This document shows, one piece after another, positions 35,294 through 46,900 of a DNA stretch of 53,116 nucleotides. Position 1 is the stretch's first letter. Every line of letters starts with the position of its first letter. This stretch comes from Tilletiaria anomala UBC 951. Lineage: Eukaryota > Basidiomycota > Exobasidiomycetes > Georgefischeriales > Tilletiariaceae. The stretch is from the NCBI RefSeq assembly GCF_000711695.1, contig NW_013546903.1, positions 1-53,116 on the forward strand. Direction: 5' to 3'. The translations under genes and the position numbers were made by a program. The notes beneath the pieces were generated by a model. That model saw only the letters and a list, made by a program, of their open reading frames with translations. It was not told where the DNA came from and made no database searches.

Positions 35294-38200
35294 GATTGCG
35301 ATTCTAGCTCCAGGATTCGTGCTTGTTTCTTTGCGGCTGTTCTTTATTTATTCAGCGTCGTTTGATGTATAGTGCGCGGACGACAGCAAGATTGTCAATG
35401 CTCTGAACGGTCTCATTATGTACAGGAAGTGGGGTCATGCGCTTCAGATAGGTTACCCTTTATGACTCAACCACGAGAAGATTGTTATCGGCGACGGCGA
35501 AGGACGGCCAAGACGTCTAGTCACGTGATAGTCACGCGTCGTTGGGTGACTTCAATGATGCATGTTTCCGCCGTGTCACGCTCCTTGCTGATTTCCATTG
35601 AACCAACACTTCCAATAGTAGTCACTCTCACTCTCACTTTTTGTTTCTCTTTCCCCTCGTTCTGGCAGTCTTGCCCAGCAACGTCTCGCATTCAACATCC
35701 ACCTTTCCTTCTTCGGTAGCATCTTTTCGCGCAGACTCCTCAACATCGACAGAATGTTGACTTTATCTTCGTGGCCTTGATCCGTCACAGTTTGGCGCAG
35801 TGGTGAAGGCGGTGCAGGCCGATCCAAGCAAAGGAATGGAATGGGAACGAAGGGAGGAGTATCGTATGGAATTACTCCACTAAATTGAGAGAGGGGAAGT
35901 TTGCTTGGATACATTTTCTCTATGCACACTTTCAAGGCGAATTGCTTCTCTTTGGACCTAATAACCAGCCAGACCAGGTCTCTGCGCTTCAGTAGACCAC
36001 CCCTTGTGCTTTCGCGCCGTGGCAGCGATGCTCTTAGATCGTGGAGCCCTTGCCACAAGCACATTCGTCTATTTACCAAATTATGCGCTTCGATGGCCCT
36101 GAAAAACATAGGGCCATTCTTGCTTTGATTCACAAGCACTCGCACTGAATCGAAATGTGTGATCAAATCCGGGGAGATTGCGCCTTGTCAAACGTCGCTG
36201 GCTAGTCACCAAATCCTCGTTCTCGGGCTTTTGAACTCGAGGCATTTAGTGTCACGGTATGTAAGCCGTCACCTTTGCATTCCCGTGCCTACCTACCTAC
36301 GGGCATCGACGCTAGCAGCGAGGAATGGCAAATGGCTCGGGTCGTGAAGGAAAGACAGTGAGGTGTAGCGCTTGCACCATGCGTCCTGCACAAACCTGGC
36401 ACGATGGACAGTCATGCAACCAAGTGCAGGCGTGCGACCCAGGTTTCAGGACGGTAAAGTCTGAAGCACAAAGAGTTGCTTGAGCGTCGAATATGCTTGT
36501 GAGGTAACCTGTGACAAAGTGAGAGGTGTGAGAGCGGGAGTATGCATAGTTGTGAGGCAATGGTATTGAGAGGGAATGGATGCGATGACACATGACGGTT
36601 TACATGAAGTAGTCCACTATGTCGGTTAGTTGATGGAGGGAGCCGTGGTGTCATAATAGGCTGACCCATTGGGCTGGGTTCATCTCAGCTGTCCATGTCG
36701 GCAAATTCACTTCTAGGTCCATCCGTGGGGACAAGACCAGGAGGCTGCATTCATGCTGTTTCAGTTGGTCGCGCTGAGATAGTCAACAACCCTACAATCT
36801 GCAACGGATCGATTTGGCCTGTTGTCCGCATCACCAGGCGTGAGGTCGTCCGCACGCCTCGGCCGGACAAAAAAAAAGGAAATATGGCGGACGTGGACAG
36901 CAGAACTAACCCCCCCCCCGGAACTCTAAAGTGCTTTGGCATTGCAACGGGGCTGGTAGCTGAATTGTGTGACGCCACTCCGATCTGAAATGAAAAGGTC
37001 TCCTCCTGTGCAGCGTTGCACGTGCACGTCGAACGCCAGGCAAGAGGCACTGCAACCCAGCAGCGAACAAAAAAATTGCAAGAGGCGGGAGGTGTTCAGC
37101 GAGACTCTCCTAGGGGCATGTGAGAGGGTCAGGTTGCGTTTATGTAGTGCCTCTCATCGATTTCATCGTTCATCACTGCATCACTGATGGGCGATGGGCT
37201 CATCTGATCAGTCAGCCCTCCTGCTGGCGGCTGGATGAGCTTACCTCTCACCCTCTGATCGATGATTGGTGACATCTCCATCCGGCTTTCATGCAGGAGA
37301 GTGCTGGCGGAGCTCGCAGACAAGAGGGAGAGGAGAATGCCATCGGAAGCTTAGGACCGGCCAGGGCTGACCACTGGGCCTGTTTCACCCTGTGGAGAGA
37401 TAGGGGAACACATATATAGAGGATTAGAAGGGTAGGGACTGGGGAGAGGGGCTATCGCTCCTTCCATATGTAAGCAAGCTCTGTCTGCCATGACCAAGCA
37501 CATATATGGCCATGGGCGCAAGCCCTGTCTTGTATTACATTTTTGCATTGATGTAGTTAGTTACATATACAGACGCACAGGACTTACATCCGCGACGCTC
37601 CTTTGGCTGATAGAGCGTACACACTGCTCTCGCCCCGCTCCCGTGCCCACTCTCCTCTCTCTTTGCGCCTTCGCGAGTGTGCCCACCTGCGCCATGCTGT
37701 GACGAGTTATTGAGGCTACGCACGCTCGCCGTTTCCTTCACCCACGACGATCCCAATCTGTTGTTGGGTTGACATTGGAAAGATGATGTGATTCGAATCG
37801 CGACTCCAAGGCTACAGCAGACAACGGTCCTATCTGCCTGTGATTTGGAAGAAGGGAGAGAAGAGAAGAAGCGCTCTCGTCAACGTTGCAAAGGCATTGG
37901 TTTTTGTTTGTTACAATTGGCAGGACGATCTCTCGACGATGTCGAAAAGTGGCTGATCTGAGCGCAGCTATATACATATATCGGGCCAGTTTGCGCACCT
38001 TCACGCGCCCGCCCAGCACAAAAACCACCGCTTCCAGACATCCAGGTAGAAAGACAGAGACATATATCTCATCGCGCATCCAGGGGACATCCAAACACGC
38101 TTGCCGTATAATACATCCGCACCGGCGAATCGCAAGCAAGCATACAGTTGCATCCTACTGCATCTGTGCCAGCGTGCCCACTGCACAGGTGCAAGGATCA

Positions 38201-38422
38201 ATACCAAGGTGTCCTCCGCTGCCAACGACACCACAACAATATACCCAGAAAGAAAGCCCGAGGAAGGCTGACCCTGACAACCGCCTTTGCTGCGCCCGTC
38301 ATTGATCCATCCCAGCCCTCGCCGCTGCCCGGCCTCTCAAGCTTGTTCCAGTAGTCTCCTTTACTCGTACACCACACCTCACAGCAGGTCAACAAACAAG
38401 CAGGCAGTAGAGAAGCGAAAGG
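35294..38422. other. 3.1-kb divergent region between Asn-tRNA synthetase and VTC4
   Basis: No convincing gene. Several ORFs of up to 196 codons occur but lack coding character. TCACGTGA at 35521-35528 is close to the synthetase start. TGCACGTGCA at 37017-37026, centred on CACGTG 37019-37024, is on the VTC4 side and is a candidate phosphate-response (Pho4-type) site. Homopolymers occur near 36868 (A run) and 36909 (C run). The last few hundred bases are rich in CA/CT and A, and probably form the VTC4 leader. Confidence 0.45.
37019..37024. promoter_or_regulatory. Candidate Pho4-type CACGTG site upstream of VTC4
   Basis: CACGTG within the larger palindrome TGCACGTGCA, about 1.4 kb before the VTC4 start. 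In yeast and Cryptococcus, Pho4 binds CACGTG and drives VTC genes under phosphate starvation. The distance here is long, so the link is an inference. Confidence 0.3.
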
Positions 38423-41409
38423 ATGAAGTTCGGGCGCACCATCAAGTCCTCCCTCTACTCAGAGTGGTCCGACAAGTACTTGAGGTACTCGGATTTGAAA
38501 AAGTTCATCAAAAAGCGCTTAGAGAGTAACAATGGTAGATGGTCAGACGAAGACGAGGACGTCTTCGTCGCCGAACTGAGCAAGGAGCTCGACAAAGTGT
38601 ACGACTTCCAAAAACAGAAAGTGAGTATCCCTCATGTGGAAACAAGTGTGGCTCGGCCTGGCCTGCTCGTCTCAGATCAATTGCTGAACATTTGTGGCGC
38701 TTGCAGGTCGCCGAGTTGACACAACGGATCAAGGCGGCACAGTCCGAAGTGCATCTGCTCGTCTCGTCTCGTGCATCATCCGCAACCTCGCTGCTCTCCC
38801 GCGCCAGCTCCGCCCATTCGCACGACGCTGGCACATCTGCAGCAGGCGCCCAGCAAGAAGCTGGTACACACCTCCGCCCTCCGACGCGGCATCAACATCA
38901 CAGGAACCGCCAAGAAGAGGCGGATGATGACCTTGTCTATGCTCACGACGATGTCGGCACGGACGATGAGATTGACTCGGATGCCGATGAGGAAGACGAC
39001 AACTATGAAGCACACTTCATGGACCTAGAAGAGCGCCTCGCCGTCATCATCGCCGATGTGCACGACCTTGCGCTGTTCACCAAGCTCAACTATACTGGAT
39101 TCCACAAGATCGTCAAGAAGCACGACAAGCAGACCGACAGGCTCTTGCGCCGCGAATTTGTCCAGCATTACCTTAGTGCTAGGCCGTTTTATAAGGAGAA
39201 CTATGACGAGCTTATCGTCAAGCTCAGCAAGCTCTTCGACCTGGTACGTACGCGTGGGCACCCCGTGCAAGGTGACTCCAGTGCTGGCGGCTCGCAGAGC
39301 GCTTTCGTCCGACAAACAACCAAGTACTGGGTGCACCCGGACAACATTGTTCCTCTGAAGCTCAGTATTCTCAAGCACCTGCCTGTGCTCGTCTTCAATC
39401 CAGACAAAGACTATGAGCAAGCAGACAGTGCCATTACCTCAATCTACTTTGACAATGACGAGCTCGAGCTCTACCTAGGTCGCTTGGAGAAGACAGAAGG
39501 TGCCGAAGCGGTTCGTTTGCGCTGGTACGGTGGCATGAACAACAAGCAGATCTTTGTCGAGCGGAAAACGCATCGAGAAGACTGGACCGGGGAAAAGTCT
39601 GTCAAGGCTCGCTTCCCCATCATGGAGGAGAACGTGAATGGGTTCTTCAACGGCACCTACACCATGGACGAGACGTTCGAAGCGCTCCGCAAGAAGGGTA
39701 AGAAGAGCGACAAGGAGATCGATAGCATGCTCCAGCTCGCCAACGAAGTCCAATACAGCGTCCTCGCACGCAAGCTCGAGCCGGTCATGCGATCATTCTA
39801 TAACCGTACAGCTTTCCAGCTACCCGGCGATGCGCGTGTGCGCATCTCTCTGGACACGGAGCTCACGCTAGTGAGAGAAGACAATTGGGATGACAGCAAG
39901 CGCTCTGGCGACAACTGGCGCAGGATGGACATTGGCATTGACTACCCCTTCGATCAGCTGCCTGCCGAAGATGTCGAGCGTTTCCCATACGGTGTGCTGG
40001 AAGTTAAGCTGCAGACGCAGATGGGCCAAGAGCCTCCGCAGTGGGTGCGCGAGCTCGTCGCCTCGCACCTCGTCGAGGCTGTGCCCAAGTTTAGCAAGTT
40101 CATTCACGGCTGCGCGACCCTGCTGGCCAACCGGGTCGACCTCGTCCCCTTCTGGCTCCCTCAAATGGACATTGACATCCGCAAGCCGCCGAACAAGCAT
40201 CTCGTCTCCATCGAGCGACCCGCCTCGGTCGGTCATAGTGGCGTATCAAGTGCCCCACCACTCTCTCCGCACGGCTCCAGCAGTCGTCTTGCCAATCTTC
40301 CTGGCGGCGGTGAGAACGGCTCGCGTCAGCAGCAGCCATACAACGAGCCCGAGTCGGAAGACGAGTTTGAAGGCGCCGGCAGCCTCGATCAAGATCTCGA
40401 CGGCGAGCACAAGGCCGTCATGGGCAACGAGAGCCACGTCGCACGCATGCTCGGCACCGATATCAGCGACGCGCGCATCCGTGAGATTCGCGAGCAGCGT
40501 GAAAAGAACATCGAGGAACGTCAGGCCGAACTCGAGAAGCTCCGCCGCGAAAACCCGGGCGCCTTCTCTAACACGATCAGCGGCTCGCTCGGCGCCGCAA
40601 AGCGTAGCGTCTCTGGCGGCGCAACCAGCTCCATTTCGCAGCACCGCGGCGCAGATGGCCAGCAGCTTAAGCAGAAATCGACTAGCAAGGCCGACATCCT
40701 TTCGACGGCGAGCGCATTCGACAAGTCGTACTTCACCAAGCTGACCCCCAACAACATCTCCCGGCTCTGGCGCGCACAGTACGCGCGTGGCGACAGCGAC
40801 GGCACCGGCAGCGGTCATGATGTAGCGGATGACCACGATGACGAGGAGGAGGATGAGCGGATCAGGCGCATGCTCGAGGGCCGCGACGAGGAGGACGCAC
40901 CACCACCACACCAGTCGGTCGAGTACATCAACCACTTCCAAGCACAGCCGGGCAAGAAGGTGTCCATTCCCGTGCGCGTCGAGCCGAAAGTATATTTTGC
41001 GAACGAGCGGACATTCCTCAAATGGCTCGAGTTCAGCGTCTTCATCTCCGCGCTCGCGGTCGGCTTGCTCAACTACAGCCACCCTGGCGATCGCACGGGC
41101 CTCATCTCCTCTGCCGTCTTCACCGTTATTGCACTCTTCTGCATCGCCTACTCTGGTGCCATTTACATGCTCCGCGCTATTAAGATTCGCAAGAAGGAGA
41201 GCAGCCACGTCTACTTTGATGCTGCGTGAGTCCATTCCGGTCCTTCACTTGCTGCAATCGAGGCTGAGCTCTCTCAACTGACCTCCTCTATCCCACACAG
41301 CGGACCTACGTTCCTCTGCGTTGCCATACTCACCGGAACGATCGTTAACTTTGTCCTGCGCTTCACCGAGGCAGAAGAGCACCGCCAACGACGTGGGATG
41401 AAGAATTAG
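38423..41409 (+). CDS. VTC4: Vacuolar transporter chaperone Vtc4, polyphosphate polymerase
   Basis: Catalytic subunit of the vacuolar VTC complex, which makes polyphosphate from ATP and passes it into the vacuole. Three exons (38423-38620, 38707-41225, 41301-41409) give 941 residues. The SPX domain starts at MKFGRTIKSSLYSEWSDKYL and includes LNYTGFHKIVKKHDK, the inositol-pyrophosphate-sensing part. The VTC catalytic tunnel domain follows, with LRWYGGMNNKQIFVERKTH (about 340-355), REDWTGEKSVKARF, YNRTAFQLPGDARVRISLDT and PYGVLEVKLQTQMGQEPP, all nearly identical to yeast Vtc4. The C-terminus has VRVEPKVYFANERTFLKW and three hydrophobic helices (DUF202 type); the last is in the small final exon. 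An acidic Ser/Asp-rich insert of about 80 residues (86-166) splits the SPX domain. An in-frame TGA at 41227 would truncate the protein if the last intron were retained. Confidence 0.96.
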
Positions 41410-41760
41410 ATCTGGGAACAAAAGAACAGAGAGGAGGCGGTTTCCCTCCCCTTCTGCTCTGCTCTGCTGTGCTGATTGCTGGATATTTCTAGTGATTTAC
41501 TGTCGCTTCAAAAGCAACCGTTGTGAATTTGTAAATGGCAAACCCTACAAAGATGAATGGAGGGTGATCTTGATAATATGACGTGATGCTCTCAGAAATC
41601 TTGCTTCTCAAGGGAGAAGGGATGCCATGGCTCTGGTCTGTAAAAGCGCTGGAAATTGTCGAAGTGGCAAGACATGTTTTGCACTCGTTTGAATTCTTTT
41701 GATCATCCCCGGATCTACAATTCTGTATACTGCCCAGCGCTCACACCCCAGTCACGCGCA
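41410..41760. other. Convergent gap between VTC4 and cyclophilin-40
   Basis: This 351-bp gap holds the two 3' UTRs. It shows no gene-like ORF, repeat or RNA. Confidence 0.5.
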
Positions 41761-43173
41761 TCACCCGAACATCTTGCTGTATGCCGCCCGTTGCGCCTTC
41801 AGCTTGGCCTGCCTCCGTGCCGAGACGGACGCTTTCTCCTTCTTGATACCCGCATCATCGGGTGCGTAGATGAGCGCAGCTGCGAGATCATGCTCGGCGT
41901 CCTCATCGCGCTTGAGCACGACACGCGCCAGCGCGCGTCGGTAGTACGCCTTCGCGACGTCCGCCTTGGTCGCTGCGGGCAGTTCGGCTACGACGGCTTG
42001 CTCGGCGGTGGTGGAAGAACCAACGAGGCGCGTGAGGACGCTGCTCGTTTCCTTCTCAGCTAGCTGCGCATCCGGAGTGGGCTGCAACTTCAATGCACAG
42101 AGCGCCGAGTTCAGTTGCAGCGGCGTCTTGAGACCGTAGTATGCCGGCTCAAACGTGTCCCTATCTTCGAGCGCGTCTGGCAGAACTGGGTGGACAGCTA
42201 GATAACGCTGGGCCTTTTGCCATTCTGATCAGGACGCACGGAAGTCAGACGGGTGTGGCATGTCAGCGCTTGCCGGCATTGGGGTTCAGCGTGACAGCAA
42301 ACTCACTCTCTAATGCCCTCTCGTAGTCGCCCTTAGCAAAGTGTTTAGCGCCGAGCGCCTTGAGCTCATTGGCGATACGGAAGCAAATCTTGGGATCCTC
42401 GTCGATATTCTCCACGTCATAGTCTTGCGGGTACTCCTCGTACTTGTCCTCTTCTCCGTCTGCGGATGCATGCTGCCCTTCAGGACACGTCTGGCTCTGC
42501 CACGACTGTGCGTCCAGCTCGCCACAGTCGGCGATGGTGATCGTGTCGCGCGGCTTGTCGTTTGCGCCCGTCGGGAAGTTCTCAATCTTGCGCACGGCCC
42601 CCTTGCCGCGCAACACGCGTCCAAAGACGCAGTGCTTTCCGTCGAGGTGCGGCGTGGGCACGGTGGTGATGAAGAACTGCGATCCGTTCGTGTTGGGGCC
42701 CGCGTTGGCCATGGAGAGCAGGAACGGAGTATCGTGTTTGCCGGTGAGGTCTTCGTCTGCAAATTTCTCGCCGTAGATGCTCTCGCCTCCGGTACCGTTG
42801 CCCGCGGTGAAATCACCACCTTGGATCATGAAGCGCGGGATGACTCTACAGGGAGGATACACAGTGAGTTTCCAATTGCTGAATGGTTTTGGGTAGGACC
42901 GGTCAGCATCCCCACCGCTCACCTGTGGAAGCCGCTACCCTTGAAATGGAGAGGGACGCCAGCCGTCGCGCTATTACCCTTCTCTCCGGTGCACAATGCA
43001 CGGAAGTTCTCTGCGGTCTTGGGCACCTTGTCTTTGTACAGCTCGAGGACGATGCGCTGCTTCTTGGCCTTCGCCACATCACCGATCGCCACGTCCAGAA
43101 AGACGATCGGGTTGCCGGGCGCTGGCGCGGCCGCTGCCTTGGCGACGGGGTTGCTGGTGCTGCTGACTGACAT
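41761..43173 (-). CDS. Cyclophilin-40 peptidyl-prolyl isomerase with TPR repeats (Cpr6/Cpr7 type)
   Basis: Hsp90 co-chaperone that combines a cyclophilin isomerase domain with three TPRs that bind the Hsp90 C-terminus. Three exons (43173-42923, 42845-42307, 42224-41761), with introns of 77 and 82 bp, give 417 residues. After an Ala-rich N-terminus comes the PPIase domain (about 20-195): [23 protein letters not shown] with the catalytic Arg at about 88, [10 protein letters not shown] and [12 protein letters not shown]. The His in the last motif, where CypA has Trp, is usual for Cyp40. TPRs follow from about 230 ([53 protein letters not shown]). The C-terminus is Lys/Arg/Ala-rich and ends KMFG. 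It is probably cytosolic. The starting ATG is in frame with the whole domain. Confidence 0.95.
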
Positions 43174-43933
43174 GACTGGAAATGTATCTTGGTGAGACTC
43201 GGCAGAAAAGGGGAGAGTGCTACGCTCGAAGGATCGAGGGTATCAAGATGCTACTCTGCAAGTGGTACAGCGCAGGAATGGAGAGCAAGGATGCCACATG
43301 CGACTTATGAAGGCGGCTGATCTAAGAAATCGCAAGCAGCCCACGGGGACGAAGGCGGGGATATGAGAGAAAGAGAGGGAAGGTTATCCTAGATGCGTCG
43401 AAGCTTGCCGAACACAAAAGAGCGATATCCATAAACGTCAGCGTTTGGTCCGTGCACGTGTGTGAGGGTGGCAGCGTTGCTTATGTAAGAAACGAACCCT
43501 TTTCAAGCTCTCCCCCTTACGATCTCTGCCGCTGCGCCCGGCTGCCCCGCGCCGCGAGCCCGGCTGACCCGCTCTTGCTTTCAAGGTGAAGCCGGTCAGG
43601 GGCGTGGGGGTGGCGGCATCGCCGGCAGCAACATCATCAACGCCTACCAAGAGCTAGTGATTGGACAGTGCAGGCTGGTCAGAGAGCATCGCACATGGTG
43701 TAGAGACCCTCGCATTGAATTTGGGTTCGCCAGAGGGAGCGCAAGTATTGAATACATGGGACGGCGCTTGACGCCATGCACGCAACTCGCGTAGCGTGCA
43801 GGGACGCGTGACTCACCTGTCAGTTGGCACGGTTGCCGATCGCTACCCATGCTCTTTGTTGACGTCGACCCGGCCAGGCCCTCCTGGACAGCTTGATACG
43901 CTTCATTGAGGTCAGACGTGAACGGTCACAACC
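43174..43933. other. Divergent gap between cyclophilin-40 and the Fab1-like kinase
   Basis: A 760-bp intergenic region. CACGTG occurs near 43455 as part of a CG/GT-rich stretch. I see no heat-shock element that I would defend, no RNA gene and no real ORF. Confidence 0.4.
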
Positions 43934-46900
43934 ATGGTCGAAGCGCAGCAGACCCGCAAAGAGGGAGGCGCAGCAGCGCCGTCACCGCCTTCCTCGCCGC
44001 CCGGCAGGCCGGCAACACCGGTCACCATGGCAGAAGAAAACGAGGCCGACGCAGACAGTGGCCAGTTTGCATCTGCCGTGACGCCACGGCCTAAGAAAAA
44101 GTGGCCTGGTCCTCTTGAGGCAGCTGCCTTTTTGCCACACCTACCCTCGTTGACGAGCAACAACAGCAAGAGCAGCAGCGACGCGCAGTTGACGAACGGC
44201 CAAGCGCCGCTTGTGCGCCCACCGCTTCCGTCGCCCGCACCATCAGGCCGCAGCGTTTCAGGGGCGTCCATCGCATCGAACGCGGACGCAGCATCGATCA
44301 GTTCCGCCGCATCCATCGTGTCAGAAGCTTCATCGAAAGCAAGCAGCAACAGCAACTGGCGCGCTACGCTCGAACTCAGTTTGCCAACTCAGCGGCGTCT
44401 GATCCGCAAACCGCTGCCTCTCCTGCCAGGCGATGGCCCGTCACAGAAGGTCGGTAGCAGTGGAAAGAGCGGCGCACGGGCGAATTGTCCTGCAGACGGC
44501 AACGTAGCAGGACAAGATACCGCTTCTGGAGCTTCGAAACCCCCAGAAAAGACGCAGTGGACACGGGCGGAGCTGGACGAGTTTGTCGAGATGTGGTGGC
44601 CGGAAGAGATGCCACCACTCGACGAGGCGTTCGTCCGTCATCTGCACCGCGTGGAGGGCGCTTCTTCCGCCAGTGCGGACGAAGAAACAGTGCTAAGCAT
44701 TGTTTCCGAATCAGGATCTCAGAGAACGCAAGGGGACGAACTCACTGACGGCCAACAAGGAGGCGAAGAGGAAGCGATCGACGAGCACGCAAAGCAGCTT
44801 CTGCGTCAAGGACTGGGGCTGGGACTCGATCTGGAATGCGAGGAGCACCTCAAGCAAATCCTCTTACACGCTTGGGCAGCACCAACCTCCAATGCAATCT
44901 CTTCCAAGCAAACACCAGCGCCGCAATCGGACAAAGACGCAACACTCCAAGCGCCAAACAAGGCATCGACAACCAAAGAAAGCGCGACAGGAGGCGATGA
45001 CGATGCTGATGAGTATGAACCACTCGGCGAGACGACAGCGCCACAGCTCTTCAGCGCTACCCTCGATGCTATGCGCTACCTCAGCTCGCCCGCTACGATG
45101 GCCTCCCTTCAGCGCACAGCCGCGATGAAGTGGCGTGCGGAGATCCAGCTGCGCTCTTCCCTCGCGTCCGCCGACGCCGATGCGGCCCACTCGCCCTCGG
45201 GCGCCGCGGCCACGAGCGGCTCGTCAGCGGCAGCTGCGATGGCCTCCGGCGACGGCGCGTACGCCGCACTCGCGGCAGCGGCACTCGCTGCGAAAGGCTG
45301 GGCCAAGCTCGGCTTGACGGGCGGCGGGGGCTGGTCCGCTGCTGCCCTCGCCAGAGCCGGCGGCTTTGCAGCGGAGACGGCGTCGGCGCTCGCGGTCGTC
45401 GGCGCTGCTCCGCTGCAACGGTCGCACTCGTCGTCGCATTTCCCATTCTCTGCGCCGCAGGATGCGCAGCGGGGTGGCACCGATTTGCCACACGATGCTC
45501 CTGAAGCCTTCGGCGATGTGGAAGGAGCCGCAATAGACCAGCTCCTAGGGGAGGAGGAGCGGACGAGGCTCAGGAAACGGGATGTTGCCATCAAGATCCT
45601 GGGCAACGCTTTGTGGTTCGCGAGGCACTACGCCGCGCTTGGCTCTCCGGCGGGTACTCTGACATCTCAGTGCGATGCGGAGGCACGCATTCCTCGCGAG
45701 GGCGGCGCGGACGGTGGTAATACACTGCGCGCTAGTGCTGCAGTTCGCATGGCGGATGCAGTAAATCCGTATGATCGTATGCTCGACGCTGCTACGCCGG
45801 TCAAGCCGAAGAAAATCGAACGCAACGCTCTGCCGCAGTTCCCGAGCAAGGCGGCAGCGACCACAGCGATCACGTCTGGCACGGAGGATTCCACCTGTAA
45901 CACACACGCACAGGCGCCCACAGTGGACGGAGATCAAAATGCCGGCAGCGATGCTCAGGCTGCTTCCACCACATCCGCCGCTCCTTCAGCTGCACCTTCG
46001 CCTGTGCTCCCTGCTCAGACAGAAGCTGGGACTGTCTTGGGTGTCATGGCGAGTCATTCCTCGCCGACCCATGATGCTCCCAAGGATGCGGCTTCGACGG
46101 AAGCCAGGGGCCAATCAGCAGAGAGTGACAGAAGCGTCCGCAACCCGCGAGCGGGACCACCGAAGGTGTCCAAAGCTCAGCAGCAGCTAGCATCGCTAAA
46201 CATTGCTGCCGGCGTAGCGTTTCAAGCCAAAGCTCGAGCGATCGGGGACGTAGGCAGCAGCACTGCTGCTGCTGATGAACTGCAGGCATTGGCCTCGAGG
46301 ATCCGCACCGTGGCGCCGACGAGCTCGCACGCGTCCTTGCGCTCGATCGCATACACTCTTTCGAATCGCAATGAGGCAGAGGAAAATGAGACTGCCGCGC
46401 TCGAGCGCGCCAAGCGCGAGTACGCCGAGGAGATCAGCAAACAGTGTGTCGAGTGGGCGAAGATGGTCGTGTGCCGTACTTGCATCGACCTGCGCGTCGC
46501 CGGGGAGCCGCGGACTCCCTCTGGCGCAGGTGGTACCAGGTTCGGACGGCACGAGCGGAGCGGGACCATTAAGGCGCACAGCGCATCCTGCGCAGCGCGA
46601 ATGGCTGCCAAGAGGGAACGACCGGCGCAGCAAGCGTCCGAGGCGTCCGATCGCACGTTAAAGTCGGTCAATCGCTCGTCGCAGCGCTCTACCGTTGTTT
46701 GGGTCCCTGACATCTTCGAGGGCGAGGATCTGTTCCCGTTGGCCGCGGGCCATTGGCAGGATTCCGATACTGCCAAAAGGGTGCGGTGTGTAGGGGGTAC
46801 GTTCAAGGTTGAGGTAGAGGAGGAAGATGAGGGTCTCCGCGTTTTGGAACTGCTTCGGCTCTTGGTAAGTGGCAGGTGAAGATCTTCATAGATGTGCGAT

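Noticed and set aside
35576-36166. 196-codon minus-strand ORF between Asn-tRNA synthetase and VTC4
   Set aside because: No recognisable domain, no splice support, and a composition like random sequence.
40246-41235. 329-codon antisense ORF opposite VTC4
   Set aside because: It mirrors the highly conserved VTC4 coding exon and has no sensible protein features, so it is a coding-strand shadow.
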